Source: Diphasiastrum complanatum (Eukaryota; Streptophyta; Lycopodiopsida; Lycopodiales; Lycopodiaceae). Taken from it: 64,000 bases of DNA. The first letter of the stretch is position 1. Every line of letters starts with the position of its first letter. Where the stretch lies: assembly GCA_029204225.1 (NCBI GenBank), contig CM055098.1:20028685-20092684 (forward strand). Reading direction: 5' to 3'. This document shows, piece by piece, positions 1-13,020 of this stretch. Below the pieces are notes generated by a model. The model was not told where the DNA came from, did not search any database, and saw only the letters and a program-made list of their open reading frames with translations. Made by a program: the position numbers and the translations under genes.

Positions 1-2896
1 TTTAGAATAAGTCTTTTGTTGTCTTTTATGACTTATTGCAACCATTGAAGGGCCACTTCTTATCCCATTTATCGAGCTTCAAATATCTTGATATTTGTAG
101 GATAAAGTGATTATTTTCTTGAACATCTAGAGCTGAACTAATTTATGTGCAATAGTTAAATTAGATGCTTGTAAACAATGTCGCAACCTTTCATTCTATA
201 AACAATGTTTGTAACCTTTCATTCCTCGTATATATATTGTGTATTCTATAATTTGAAATTGCATGTTCTCAAGAGGTTGATAACACATTAATCAAAAGTC
301 CTTTTAGTTGTGCATTTAGGCCCTTACACCACTCCATGCTTTGGTTCGTGAATAAAGACTAGAAGATCCAAATTATGCTAGTTGGGAGCTCAAAATGAAA
401 AACAACTTACAATAACAAGGCATTTGTGTCATCTTTGGTGAAATAGGACCAAAAAGGTTTGACAAATGTTGATGCACAAAGTAGTTTGACAAGTGGAATA
501 AAATTACTTGTATGGTCAATCTTTTAAGAGTCAATAAAAGTGAACTTTCAAAATGTTCAAGTCTTTCAATTCCTATAGGTATATGCAAAAGTAAACATAA
601 GTTTTAAAATCAAAAGCGGGATCGTGAACATCTATCGTACATGTGAGAAATTGTCAAAAAATTGGCAAATCTAGCTTGATCAAAACCATGTAGATTGTAG
701 GTGGGTCCCACATGTGTGAGTCCATGTTGCCACATGTGTAGGCTACCCTAGATAGGTTACATATCATTCATAGGATTAGTTAGGTTTGTTTGGTCATAAT
801 TCATAAATTATCGGGCCAAATTCCTTGAATCATGGAGGTGGATAACCAACCTAGCCACCAACTTGGCAAAAGTCTAGAGTTAGGCAAGATTGACAAATTA
901 GGGCAAAAATGTTCAATCATCTTTTTTATTACATGCTGGATTTTCACCTAACTTGAGGTGGGGAAGAGCTTATTGTACATACAATCCATCATTCCATAGT
1001 GAGGAGATATAATTTTTGGAGCAAATTGGCAATCTCGAGGTTTCTATACGTTTGTCTTGAGTTTTTGTGGATACTTATTGTACTTTCAACATTACAAAGA
1101 TAAAAGACACAAAATGTGATTTATGCTATTGAGGGTTTCATGAAAATTTGTTGAAGAACATTTTAAAGTATGTAAGAATCTAATTAAAATGTGTGGCATG
1201 TCTAATTTTTTGAAGATCTCCTATTTCACACGTTCTATTAAGAGTTTTGTTGAAAAAAAGAAAAGAGTTTGATCTAAACCAAAGTAAATATAATTATTGT
1301 GGCAAGATACCATTGATTAAAACATGTAAGAAATGAGTTGATCTAAAAAATAGAAAAGGATAAAGAAAATCTCCAATGCTAGACCATCAAGTTGGTCACT
1401 TGTTAATCAACATTAGTAAAAAAAAACACACATAAGATATTTATTTTAGTTGTAATTCTTCATGATTATATGAATGATGTGAAAAATGCAAAATATTAGT
1501 TCGATTAAGCATTTTAAATATGTATATAGGTTGATCCCACACATGTGCAGGCTGTTTCCACGTGTGAAAGACATGCTTAATTTCAATAGGTCCATTTGTC
1601 ATCATTAGATTAGAAATTTCATCAAGATTCTATGTGTTAATTCAACCAATCAAGTTCACAAGTAGAACAATATGGCTTGTGACACTTATGTATTACAACA
1701 TACCACCATGGATGGCAATGAAGAAAGGCCATATACTACTTGCACTCATCATTCTAGGTCATTATAAAGTGAAACAAATAAATGTTTATTTAGAACATCT
1801 TGTTGAAGATTTGGAAATTTTTTGGAGAGGGGTTCATGTATATGATGTTTTATGTTTGATTGGATCTCGGGCATTTGAATCATAAGGAATCTTGATGTGG
1901 ACAATGCTCGATTGCCCAAGATTGTAGTAGTTTAACCACTTCGAGTTACCAAGCATGTAATATATGTCAAAGTGAACTTTTTGTTATGCAAAAAAAACTC
2001 AATATTAAGATGATGTTTTTGGACCATCACAAATGTCTTCCTATAATAGGTCATGATTTTTGCTCTACCTCCAAGATTGACAAGTTTTGATTGTGTTCAG
2101 AAATGGATCAATGCCTCTAAGGACTCCTTACCAACTCCATTTGCTAAGCAACTATCCATTTTGTATCAACTCTCATATTGGATTAAGCTGAAAATTAGTA
2201 TTTTTTAAGACTCGATGCACATTCTAAAAAATATTGGAGAATCTTTATGGAAATAGTTCAATTAAGGAAAAAATATTTATGCACACATACATGATGAGTT
2301 GAGGGCAATGAGACAAATGTCTCGCTTGTGAAAGGAGGAGAGTCTAGGCCAAGAGTTTATGGATTTCTCAAGTATGAGAGTCAACGTGATTCAACATATG
2401 TGCTTACCAACGGAATATGAAAGTTTCTTTAGAGGGACATTCATTGTAGATGACAAGTTGCATGGTTTAAAATCCCATGATTGAAACAAGATGTGATCGG
2501 TTGTATGCTAGGCCTTCAACGAAACTATTGTTAAAATCACTATATCAATGAGTGAGTTTATGTCTTCATTTGTGTGGCATATAATTCCAGTGGCATTAAA
2601 AAGATTGCTAACCTAAAAAATACTAAACACAATTTTAAAATTATCAACATTTGTGAGGTATTATGAGTTTAAAGAATATGCATGGTCAAAATCTTATATG
2701 GATGTCTAAAATCAGACATCATTTATCACCTATCAAATGATTATCGATTGATTTGCATGTGCAGATGAATATCATAATTTTAGTTTTTTTAAAATCAGAT
2801 TTGGAACTAATGTGACTCAATCTATTGAGATCGTTTGCGACTTTGAAATGTGTCTTCCTCCAACATTATGGATATCCAAACCCACTTTATTATATA
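1..2896. other. AT-rich intergenic DNA with decayed repeats
   Basis: No convincing gene is visible. The stretch is AT-rich with many stops in every frame. Around 2,300-2,470 a short broken reading frame on the plus strand has a few protein-like runs (for example EESLGQEFMDFSSMR), which suggests a degraded transposon, but I cannot place it in a family. Two blocks (about 641-960 and 1,500-1,610) belong to a dispersed repeat described separately. Confidence 0.5.
641..960 (+). repeat. Dispersed repeat, copy 1
   Basis: This block aligns by eye with the reverse complement of about 16,030-16,440. Shared landmarks in order are a GAGAAATTG start, TTGGCAAATCTAGCTTGATC, a GTGGGTCCCACA core, paired CACATGTG/CACGTGTG motifs, and ACAAATTAGGGCAA (GGCAAATTAGGGCAA in the other copy). 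A weaker piece with the same GATCCCACACATGTG core lies near 1,530-1,610. It may be an LTR or other interspersed repeat; no ends were defined. Confidence 0.55.
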
Positions 2897-2901
2897 TCTA
2901 G

Positions 2902-3887
<986 letters not shown>

Positions 3888-6468
3888 AATGTTGTCTCCA
3901 CTGACATTCGACATGTCTGTGAGATGTGCCTACTAGGCAAACAGCCTAGATCAAGTTTCCCGAAGGGACAAGCCACTAGAGCTAAGTCCATTCTAGAATC
4001 AATACATAGTGATTTGTGCGGCCCTATGAATATTCCCTCTCTGGGTTCTGCACTGTATTTTATCACTTTTATTGATGATTATTCTAGATTTACCAGCATT
4101 ATGTTCATCAAGAACAAGTCTGAGGCTTTTAACTGTTTCAAAGACTTCAAACAGTTTGCTGAAACACAGACTACTCAACGACTCAAAACCCTTCGTACTG
4201 ACAGTGGTGGAGAGTTTCTATCAAACGAAATGTCTGACTATCTAGCATCATTCGGCATTCATCATCAATTCACCACCAGCTACACACCACAGCAGAATGG
4301 AGTAGTCGAAACGAAGAACCGAACATTGCTAAATGTAGCATGATCGATGATGTCAAATGCTCAGCTTACCAAGAACTTTTGGGCTGAAGCTATTTCAACT
4401 GCTTGCTATCTACAGGACTATTCGAGTACCAAAGCAGTCGATTCAAAGACTCCCTTTGAAGCTTTCTATGGCTAGAAACCGAGTCTATGACACCTCCGTG
4501 TGTTTGGTTGTCTTTGCTATGTACACATTCCCTCTGATTTGAGAATGAAGCTTGACCCTGTAACATGCAGAAGTATCTTCATTGGATACTCGACATCACA
4601 CAAGGCATATAGAATTTTTGATGTCGAAACGAGCCGAATCTTAATTAGTCGAGATGGCGTCTTCCTCAAAGAAAAATTCTTTGACTTCAAGCAGAAGCAG
4701 CCAATGTAAGAGTTTGTTCCAACGACTCCCATCACCATTGACAGGCCTCGACCTATGGCTGTTCCGACGGACATCGAAGATATCTCTGTCGTACAACAAG
4801 GAGAATCATCATCTTTGCAACTGACTATTGTTTGAAAATCTGCATGACATCGACAAGAACCTGATCGTTTCGTCCCTCAGGTATTCATCAGCCATGATGA
4901 ACCCACTTCAGTAACATAAGCATTGTCGAGTTCGAATGCAGACAAATGGCGTCTTGCAATGCATGCTGAGTATAATTCATTGATGAAGAACAGGACCTGG
5001 CATCTTGTCAAAGTTCCTGCATATGCAAAGATCATCGACACTAAATGGATCTTCAAGCTGAAGCTCAATCCAGATGGTTCAACAGCCACATGGAAAGCTC
5101 GTCTAGTCGTCAAAGGATACGAACAAACCTATGGGATTGACTACTCTGAGACATACAATCCAGTCATAAGACTTCAGTCAATTCGATCTTTATTCACCTT
5201 CGCAGCTGTCAAAGATCTGGAAATACACTAGATGGATGTTCAGATTGTCTTTCTGAACAAATATATACAAGAAGATATCGATATCTATCAACCTGAATGT
5301 TACGTCCTTCAAGGCCAAGAACACAAAGTATGTAAGGTAGAAAGCTCTCTACGGGCTAAAGCAAGCTCCAAGGGCCTGGTTTGATAGAATCAATCGATTC
5401 TTGTTGCAGCATGACTTCATCCCGAACTCTGTTGACTCTAATGTTTATCTCAAACACAAAGGCTCAAGCTATGTCATAATAGCTCTATACGTTGATGACT
5501 CATTGATCACCAGCAATTCAAATCAGTTACTTCATGAGATGAAAAATCTTTTGTCGAAGGAATTTGAAATGACTGATTCAGGCCCTGTGGACTACCTTCT
5601 GGGGATCGAGATAAGCAGAGACAAAGCAAGAAAGAGCATCACACTAAGTCAAGAAAGGTATCTAACCAGTGTACTCTACAGCTATGGCATGGAAAACTAC
5701 AAGTCAATAGACTCGCCTATGGACCCATGATTCAAACTGTCAAAGGATATGTGCCCGAGACTGATGCAGAGAAGAAAGGGATGTGCAAATACCCCTATCA
5801 ATCTATAGTCGGATTGATCATATATGCCATGGTCTTCACCAAACCTGAATATCTAGCATTTACAGTCAGCACATTGTCACAGTTTATGTCCAATCTCAGC
5901 CTACCTCACTGGAAGGCTCTGCTCAAAGTATTAAGATACATTCAAGCCACCAAGCACTATGCTTTTGTTATATTGAAAATACAGAGGATGCTTTGACATT
6001 ACTTACTTATTCTAATTTTGATTGGGTTGGTAATGTGGACACAAGAAAATTCACTTCTGGCTATTTTTGCTTTCTAGCAAGAGGACCCATTTCATGGAAC
6101 AGTTCAAAATTGAAATGCATTTCTTTGTCCTCCATAGAATCAGAATATGTCGCAGCTACCTCTATAGTGAAAGAAATCATCTGTCTCAGAAGATTGCTTC
6201 AGGATCTTATGATCATTCAAATCAGTCCAACTATATCTATTGTGACAATCAGAGCTACATTGCTCTATCTCTGAACCCACGAACTCACTCTGAAGCTAAA
6301 CATATTGAAGTTCAGTTTCATTTCCTTAGAGAGAAAGTTCAGAATAAAGATGTCAAATTAAGTGAATGTCCTATGGCCAATATGTTGGCTGATATCTTAA
6401 CTAAGCCTCTGTCAAGAGAAAAGCATGTTACATTATGTAGCTTGCTCAATTTATTTTTAGGATCCTAG
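3888..6468 (+). pseudogene. copia pol remnant: integrase, reverse transcriptase, RNase H
   Basis: Reads as a decayed copia polyprotein. At 3,924-4,343 the end of the GAG-pre-integrase zinc region (C-x2-C-x-x-GKQ) runs into integrase, with the first catalytic Asp in HSDLCGP, the second in RTDSGGEF and Glu region QNGVVE, ending at a premature stop. Reverse transcriptase begins near 4,923 (NRTWHLV, DTKWIFKLK, ARLVVKGYEQ) and its catalytic motif YVDDSLI is at about 5,490. The RNase H part near 6,240-6,330 keeps the DNQS and HIEVQFHF motifs. At least five frames are needed to read it, so it is dead. No gag or protease precedes it. Confidence 0.88.
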
Positions 6469-6492
6469 GATTTACGCTAAGGGGGTGGGGGG

Positions 6493-6594
6493 TGTGGGAA
6501 TTAAGCATCACCAAAACTCAACTCTTTAGTATTCGCGTCATCAGAACACGAATCGTTCTAGTTCGTCTCATATTCTGAGCACCAGTACATTATG

Positions 6595-6670
<76 letters not shown>

Positions 6671-7503
6671 GACAACCTTGCAGTCTTACTTACTGAAGTT
6701 GAACGTTTGCGCAATAATCAACTGAAGCAGAAGCGGGATCGACGGCGAACTCTTCGAGTTCGAAATCTTTGACTACATCCTCTTTGTTATCCTATGAACT
6801 CAAAGTCTTCGACTCGAGATCCACGTCATCTACATTGCCTTGTTCAAATGCAGACTACGTCAGAGTTCACTTTAGCATGTTTCAGTAACTGCACTGTTTC
6901 ACACTCGTTGCCCACGCAGTCATTGTAACTGCTCCATGTACATACATATACATAACGACAACTCACGTAAAGGATGATGAGACAATCTGTGATGAACATA
7001 CATGCAAGTGGAGAAGAGTAAAACAGAGTTCCTGTGCGAACTCCATTGTGTCTTAATTATCTGATTCCATAGAGTGAAAGCCATTCAGAAGATAGAGATA
7101 GTTATTTAATCTGTAACTAGCTAAGTAAGATCACTGCACATAGTGCACCATTACTGTGAACCATTCTTGGGCACATGATTGTGATTTGATTGTTGTATTC
7201 ACAACTGCTTAATTCATATTCTCTATTCTTCTTATGTTTATTGCACTACGAATGCTTTCTGATAATTTTCTCTCTCTATTGAGACACACTCAATTTGGAA
7301 TGTCTAATCTGGAAGGAAACATGGCTATTTCAGATGCCTAATTATTCGTTCCCTTCATGGTTGTCTCTGACACCTACCAAGACATTCCTCCATTCGATCT
7401 AAGTTAATACTCTGTTGTAGTTTTGGTAAAGATCTTGTAAAGTTCTCTATGTTGGAGCTGTGTCTCTTTTTCTTCACCTAATATATTCGAGAGCACCCCA
7501 ACA
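6493..7503 (+). repeat. 3' LTR of copia element
   Basis: Starts TGTGGGAATT right after a purine-rich tract (AAGGGGGTGGGGGG, about 6,479-6,492) that fits a polypurine tract, and ends CCCCAACA. The TCTAG duplication follows at 7,504. A CT microsatellite lies at about 6,600-6,668. It is the complete copy that shows where the truncated 5' LTR should have ended. Confidence 0.88.
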
Positions 7504-7508
7504 TCTAG

Positions 7509-8830
7509 TCGATGATGTGGAGTGTTCCGTGAATGTCTTAAAAGATTTGTGTTTCAAAAAGCACATGTGGAAGGGGCCTTGGCATTTTGTGAGTAAAATT
7601 TTGCAAGTTTTGCGAGTTGCTTTCTTGCCATGATTCTACAAAAAGATAGCACATGGTGTGCTACAGATAGCACATGGTGTGCTACCTTTTTTATGCCACT
7701 ACTTGAATGTTTATTATTTAGGAATTGTGGTTTGGTACGTAGTTGAAAATCCCATGTAATTTGGGCTATTTCGCTATGCACGCCAACTTGTCATCTTTGG
7801 AGGTTGCAATTTTTTTTTGCCTTGTTTCACTGAGCACGACAATGTGCTATCTTTGAAGGCTGATTTTTTTTTTTTCTAGCTTTTTCACTTAGCATGTCGG
7901 CTTGCTATGTTTGGAGGCTGCAAAAAATATTATGGCTCATGCTATGGTGTCCAAACCTTCTGTGATATTGGAAAATGAAAAGCGAATTTGAATATTGGAC
8001 ACAAAAGACAAAAAGTAAAGTGAACACAATACCATAAAAGGAAGATGTCCTAGAGATTGTCATGACACTTATCAAGAGGCATTGAGAGAATTATTAGTTC
8101 GATGCTCAACCTCAAATCCATTCATTAATGAGCATTTTGAAAAACCAGAAACAAAAGGCTCGAAGTATTGAACAGAAGATCGAAAAATTCAGGATCGAAC
8201 TTTCTAGAATTTTATGATATCGTATTGACTCAAAAAATCCTATATTTTTCGATACCCAAAATCAGAATTTCTCGATACGAGATCGACTCGGAAATCCGTA
8301 ATTTTCCGAGTCACTATAATTTTTCGAGTCATTGTATATTTTTCGATACTTGTAAATTTCAATACTGTCGGTCTAAAGGTCTAAACCCATGTTTGCGGGG
8401 AAAAAGACCCCTTTTTCAAGTTATTTTCAATGAAAAATCGTCGCCACGCGCTATTACGCTGACGCGAAACTATTAAAAAATGACACATAAATGGCCCATA
8501 ATGGCCGGTTGCACTGCTATCAAAATATTGATCATTTGCTAATTTACGTTGTATGAAAATTTTATTTATGCGGCCTATGCCCCTAGTTTCCGAGTTTGTC
8601 GGGACTAGGAGGTGCCAAGTATTTTTGTAATACTGTTCCAATAATTAAAAACTTGGCCCATAAAAATTGAAACCGTAAATAGGGCCCAACTTGACTTTGA
8701 AATTGCAAGTTGAGGCCAAGGTAGGTGTTAAAAACGAATTTGGGCCAATGCCCTTTTTAAAAGCAGTTTTTTGAAAAGTCATAAGGAGGTGCCCCATTTC
8801 TTGAAGGGGTGCACCTCCAGCCCATTGAGC
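7509..8830. other. Non-coding stretch with short tandem repeats
   Basis: No gene seen. It contains two perfect 21-bp tandem units at 7,644-7,685, three diverged ~60-bp units at about 7,760-7,925 (each a TTTCACT-type start, a GCTAT.TTTGGAGG segment and a T-run), and repeated TTTTTCGATAC / TTTTCGAGTC words at about 8,225-8,360. Confidence 0.5.
7644..7685. repeat. 21-bp palindromic unit repeated twice
   Basis: Two identical direct copies (7,644-7,664 and 7,665-7,685). Each contains the inverted repeat TAGCACA-TGG-TGTGCTA, so each can fold as a 7-bp hairpin. Confidence 0.9.
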
Positions 8831-8837
8831 CCCTACG

Positions 8838-8885
8838 TATAAGGAGGGGTGTGAGACAACAGTACCATTCTCATTGTCATCTTCT

Positions 8886-8930
<45 letters not shown>
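8838..8930 (+). promoter_or_regulatory. Possible promoter: TATAAGG box with GA-tract leader
   Basis: TATAAGG at 8,838-8,844 is followed about 50 bp downstream by a GA microsatellite (8,891-8,924) and a purine-rich leader-like segment. This resembles either a plant core promoter with a GA-rich 5' leader or the U3/R part of an LTR. The sequence alone does not separate the two, and no downstream coding region could be tied to it. Confidence 0.3.
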
Positions 8931-8933
<3 letters not shown>

Positions 8934-11390
8934 CTTGTGAGGAGAAGTTTGGAGAGAAAGGGAAGGAGAAGAAGTTGTTTTGCTTGGTGCCTCCCATCTT
9001 TTCCACTTCCAATTTGTGTTCAATCCCACAAAGACAAGGAAGAGGAAAGGAGAAGAGGCTAATCTGCCTGGTGCCTTCCACTCTAATTTCTTTGTTGGAT
9101 CTTTGCTGCAAAGTACTTTTAATTCATTGCTATTGATCTGTTTCTCAGTCTTTAGCATTGTGTTTATTTCTTGGATCATTGTTCAGTGGAATCAGATTTG
9201 GCATTATTAGTTTCTTGTTGTTTCTAGTCTGGTGATTGCAGGGCCTGGCATTGTGGGATTGAATCTTGGATCCCTTTGCTGCCTCTAACCCTGTGGTTGC
9301 AGATTTTAGAATTGTGTATATTACATTCTATATCTCTTTGCTTGTAGCTAACATTGTGTTGCAGGCCTTTGATCAGTGGGACACTATACTGAATCATGAG
9401 CAGTGATCCTACTTGTGATAGATTATTGATTTGTTGCTTAGCATCCACCTTAGAATCATTGATTTTTAATTTGCTTTATAACAAACTGGTTAGTTAAACA
9501 TTGTGATCTGAGAATTTGGTAATGATTACTTATCATACACGTTGAGGCATTGCTGCCTTATTTATGCTGTCTTGGAGATCTATTAATCATTGTAGTGTAG
9601 AGCCATTTCAACTTTCTTGAAATCCCTGTATAGGGAGGCCATTTTGCAGCCTGTGCATCACTGATCTGTCCTTGTTTTGTGTTTCATTTTGGAGTCAGAT
9701 CTCTGCTCCATTTAATCCCTGTGGCTCCCTCCCAGCCTGTCTGCACTCTACTTGTGGCACATTTGCAATGTTTGGAGCCACCTTTATTGTCAAACCCGGC
9801 TGGATCTTGCTTCTTCTGCCTGTGTTTGTCTTGTCCTCTTCTTCAGTCTTTTGTCTTTAATTGCATTTGAGTGCTCATTTTGGATCAATTTATCTGCACG
9901 TTTGGGCATTCCTACTTCTGATTCTTGTAGATCTTGTTGATTTGATCCATTTCTTTGCATCTGTTCTTTAAATTACACAATTGGCAGTGAGTTCAGGTGA
10001 TCAACCTCTCTCTTTCCTGTGGTCTTCTTCTTCACTTGTTTACCTGCGATCTGATTTGCCGCTTCCCCTTCCATTAGCTGCCTGCGTCTGATCACTCTTC
10101 CTCCTGTGATCCATCGCTCCCTCACCAACGATCACTTCTACAACCCTGCCTTCTGACGAGTTGCCTTCTTACCTATATGCGACCTCTCTCCTTCCAATGG
10201 TCCGCTCTCTCACCAATATCCTACGGCCCTCCTGTTCCCGCTCACTGGCCCGTTCTCTGGCCAGTCAGCCTGCCTGTCCATCGCTGGCTTGTTTATTGCC
10301 TTTATCTCAGTCTACGGCCACTCTACTCTCTACTATCAGCGCTCCTGCCTTCTCCGATGACCCATTCTACCCTCTGTCTGAGTGGCCATCCCCTTCCATA
10401 CCGCTCTCTGCAGTTTCTTCGCTGCCTGGCCCTGCCTAGCCTTGCTCCCTCCTCTGATCTGCGATCTGCCTGCGAATCCCTATCTCACGATGCCCTGCCT
10501 GCGACCAGATACCTGACCTGCAGTTTCTTCTCCACGCCTACCTTTGCTTGTGTGTAAGAAAAAAAGACACCTATGCTTTAATTTTGCCTTGTGACCAGGT
10601 TTTTGCCAACTTGTGGCCTATTGTGGGCTTGGTGATTAACCTAAATCTACCACTGTTTGTGCTAGTAATCCTATTTGCCTGCAGTTTAGTTTTATTTATC
10701 TGTGTTGTTCTAATCAAAACATTGAGGAAACCTTGTGGATTCAGAATGCCAATTTCAATGGAAACCAGTGTCGTCCTTCCATCATTTTGCATGCACTTTG
10801 TGGAATGAAATCCAGGATGAAAACAAAACTTTCAATGAACTAATCAAATCCAATGAATTAGTAAGTATATGCACCATCACTGCCTTAGCCACAGATTCTC
10901 ATCAAATTCCTATTTAACCTCACTTGTTAAGTGAATCTCAGCTTATACACGAGTTATGCTTGTACATCTCATCGGTATCTCAAAAGCTAGAGCTTACACG
11001 CGTGATCTCTTGTCCATTTCAGAGTTCCTTAGGCTATTTGAAAATTGCCCGTTGATCGTTAGGAACTTGCCTTGCTGAATGCCATTGAAAGTGCCTGTGA
11101 TCATGAGCGGCCTTATTTTCGACTTTGGCTGTAATTGTGGTATAGACCGACTTCCGTTAGAATTTAAAAGGGAATCTCAAAATATACCTTTCAAATAGAG
11201 AAGTCAAAATATACTTTTCAAATTTTGCACAATGATCAAAATCCTAGAGTTACCATGTAAAAGTACTAGGTATCCTTAGTGGTGAGGCCGTCTATCAGCA
11301 GTAGCAAGTTGGGCCCTTGGAGCGGTGAAACCCGTTACAAGACGATAGCCAACCTTCGGATGAAGGATACCTGACATAGCAGTTGCAGAT
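8931..11390. other. Long unassigned stretch, leader-like and C/T-rich
   Basis: No recognisable gene. From about 9,200 to 10,000 it is T-rich with repeated words such as TTGCAGG; from 10,000 to 10,560 it is C/T-rich with several overlapping open frames of low-complexity composition, which I do not treat as genes. A good splice-donor-like GTAAGTAT occurs at 10,861 after a short open frame. It could be the 5' half of an unrecognised gene or of an LTR element. Confidence 0.4.
11268..11372. repeat. 10-bp inverted repeat closing an 85-nt loop
   Basis: AGGTATCCTT at 11,268-11,277 and AAGGATACCT at 11,363-11,372 are perfect reverse complements. The enclosed sequence has further short complementary words (GTTGG with CCAAC; CGG-TGAAAC-CCG). 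It could be a structured RNA or a small inverted-repeat element. I found no match to a tRNA, a C/D or H/ACA snoRNA, or a hammerhead core. Confidence 0.5.
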
Positions 11391-11928
11391 GGATGGTTGA
11401 GATTAAACCTTTTTCTGAGACCCAACTATGGCCTGAAATTAGGCTCCTCTTGACCAACAACAATATCCCATGTGTACCCTATTCCCCTTCACAACGGCTA
11501 ACACAACTATGTCATGCTCCAAACAGATTGACACATTTGATCATTTTTTGTTTGAAAGGTGGTAGCAAAATAAGGCCTTCAGGGTCCTCTGTACTCCTTT
11601 TGCTCATTGTTGTGAGGTACACTCTTACGAAGCAGCTCGGTGAGGATACAGCTCTCCAGATAGTCAAGTGTGTGCTGGGAATTGCAAAGTTTCTCTTTGA
11701 CAGATCATATCTCAGATGATCTTCATCTATATTCTACTCTTTCCTCCTCATGGTTCTTGTGACTTCATGCAGTCAATCATGGGCTCTTAACATCCTCAAT
11801 TACAGTAATTTGTCTGTGTAGCACATATCTGGCCTGCATAACCCATTCCCACTAGGCTTTCTTCCCATCGAAGAATCGGGGCTACCACCATTAGATCCAG
11901 CTTCTTCAAGCTTTAAGCCCAGCTCAGA

Positions 11929-12306
11929 ATGGCCTTGCCAATCCAAAAGACAGTCTCGGAAGAAGACCCTGGCGTGAAGCTACATGCTGTGAAGAAAGGC
12001 GTCTGGAAAGCTGTTCAAAGCACCCTGAAGCACGGTTTGAACAAACTGTCCCCGATTGCATGTCTATCTCGTACAAGAGACTTCTACGTTGATTCAATGA
12101 CAGAAATATCCGAACACATAGGTGAAGAAGCTAGCATCGTCCAAGGTATTTACATGGCATCGCCGCTGCAATATAGTCCCTGCCGAGAGGTCCTACGAAG
12201 GGATGAGGAGGACAGGTTATTCTACGTGGCTCTCGCTCTTTGCAAACAACAATCTGAGCTCAATCCAAGCTATGGCGCAGGACCCATATTTGTCACAGAG
12301 AAGTAG
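11929..12306 (+). CDS. Unrecognised ORF, possible small plant protein or exon
   Basis: 125 codons from ATG to TAG. The translation is rich in charged and aliphatic residues without low complexity, for example KKGVWKAVQSTLKHG then ACLSRTRDFYVDSMTEI, and has no membrane segment or signal peptide I can see. I do not recognise the family. Upstream, in another frame, a run with LGFLPIEESGLPPLD ends where this ORF begins, which could mean a frameshifted or spliced larger gene. The balanced composition is the main reason to keep it. It lies just left of a CACTA remnant. Confidence 0.35.
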   Translation: MALPIQKTVSEEDPGVKLHAVKKGVWKAVQSTLKHGLNKLSPIACLSRTRDFYVDSMTEISEHIGEEASIVQGIYMASPLQYSPCREVLRRDEEDRLFYVALALCKQQSELNPSYGAGPIFVTEK

Positions 12307-12704
12307 CTCTATTATCTCAAGCAAACACAGAATGGTGGCATGATATATGCATGATCTACATGGGACAAGTAATTTCAGGAGATATGATAATTGGCATAGT
12401 ATGCCTCTGATTGCTGGCCCCTCCTTGCCAGGTTTGGCTGCAGATGGGTGGTTTCCAGTTGAGCTACCTTGGCCTTGCCTTGCTGTGGAAGGAGGGCATG
12501 GTGTATCATGTTGCAGTCGAAGTCTTTTTGTTGTGCTATTAGTTTGAAACAATTAGTCTGCTTTGCAATCCAGGAATTTCTCTCCATGTCATGTGATATC
12601 AATTAGAATTTCTTGTCTATAATCTCAATCCTTTTCTGTTCATGTTTCATCAAATACCTTATTAAGAAGCAATGGGAAATGGATGACCTTTCTCCATGGA
12701 AATT

Positions 12705-13020
12705 CACTACTACAAAAAGTTAATTTAGCTACACTTATTTGCAATGTTTGTTTATGACAAACACAAACGTCACTGCATGACTACAATACGTCATTGTGTG
12801 ACTACAATTAGCAGCTCTATGGGACTCTTTTTAACGTCACTAGTGGTCATTGCTACATGGCACTAGTGATGTCGCCTAGCGATGTTAGATGGCAAACATC
12901 ATCGTACAATTAAGTATGTCAGTAGGCAACGATGCACAACAATGACACCCAACAACACTATTCCTACGACCTGAGAGTTTTTGTGACGGAAATAAATGTC
13001 GCACTACTTGGAAATTTTGA
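12705..13020 (+). mobile_element. CACTA (En/Spm-like) transposon end, one-sided
   Basis: CACTACTACAAAAA at 12,705-12,718 is the typical plant CACTA terminal inverted repeat. It is followed by short sub-terminal repeats (GACTACAAT twice; CACTAGTG/GATGTCGC words) and a TTTTTGTGACGG segment near 12,978. I found no matching TTTTTGTAGTAGTG end to the right, so this is a truncated or solo end. A weaker CACTACAACAA word occurs at about 14,234. Confidence 0.6.

Noticed and set aside
2200-2480. A gag or transposase gene
   Set aside because: Only isolated protein-like words survive between stops; no family could be named.
7759-7925. Possible CRISPR-like regular repeats
   Set aside because: Units are diverged, only three, and the window is eukaryotic.
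8874-9179. Frames of alternating Arg-Glu or Ser-Leu
   Set aside because: Translations of a GA/CT microsatellite, not proteins.
9672-10557. Overlapping Cys/Ser/Pro-rich frames
   Set aside because: C/T-rich composition yields chance open frames; none shows domain-like pattern or consistent start context.
11268-11372. tRNA, snoRNA or hammerhead ribozyme
   Set aside because: No cloverleaf with A/B boxes, no correctly placed C/D or H/ACA boxes and no CTGATGA...GAAA core.
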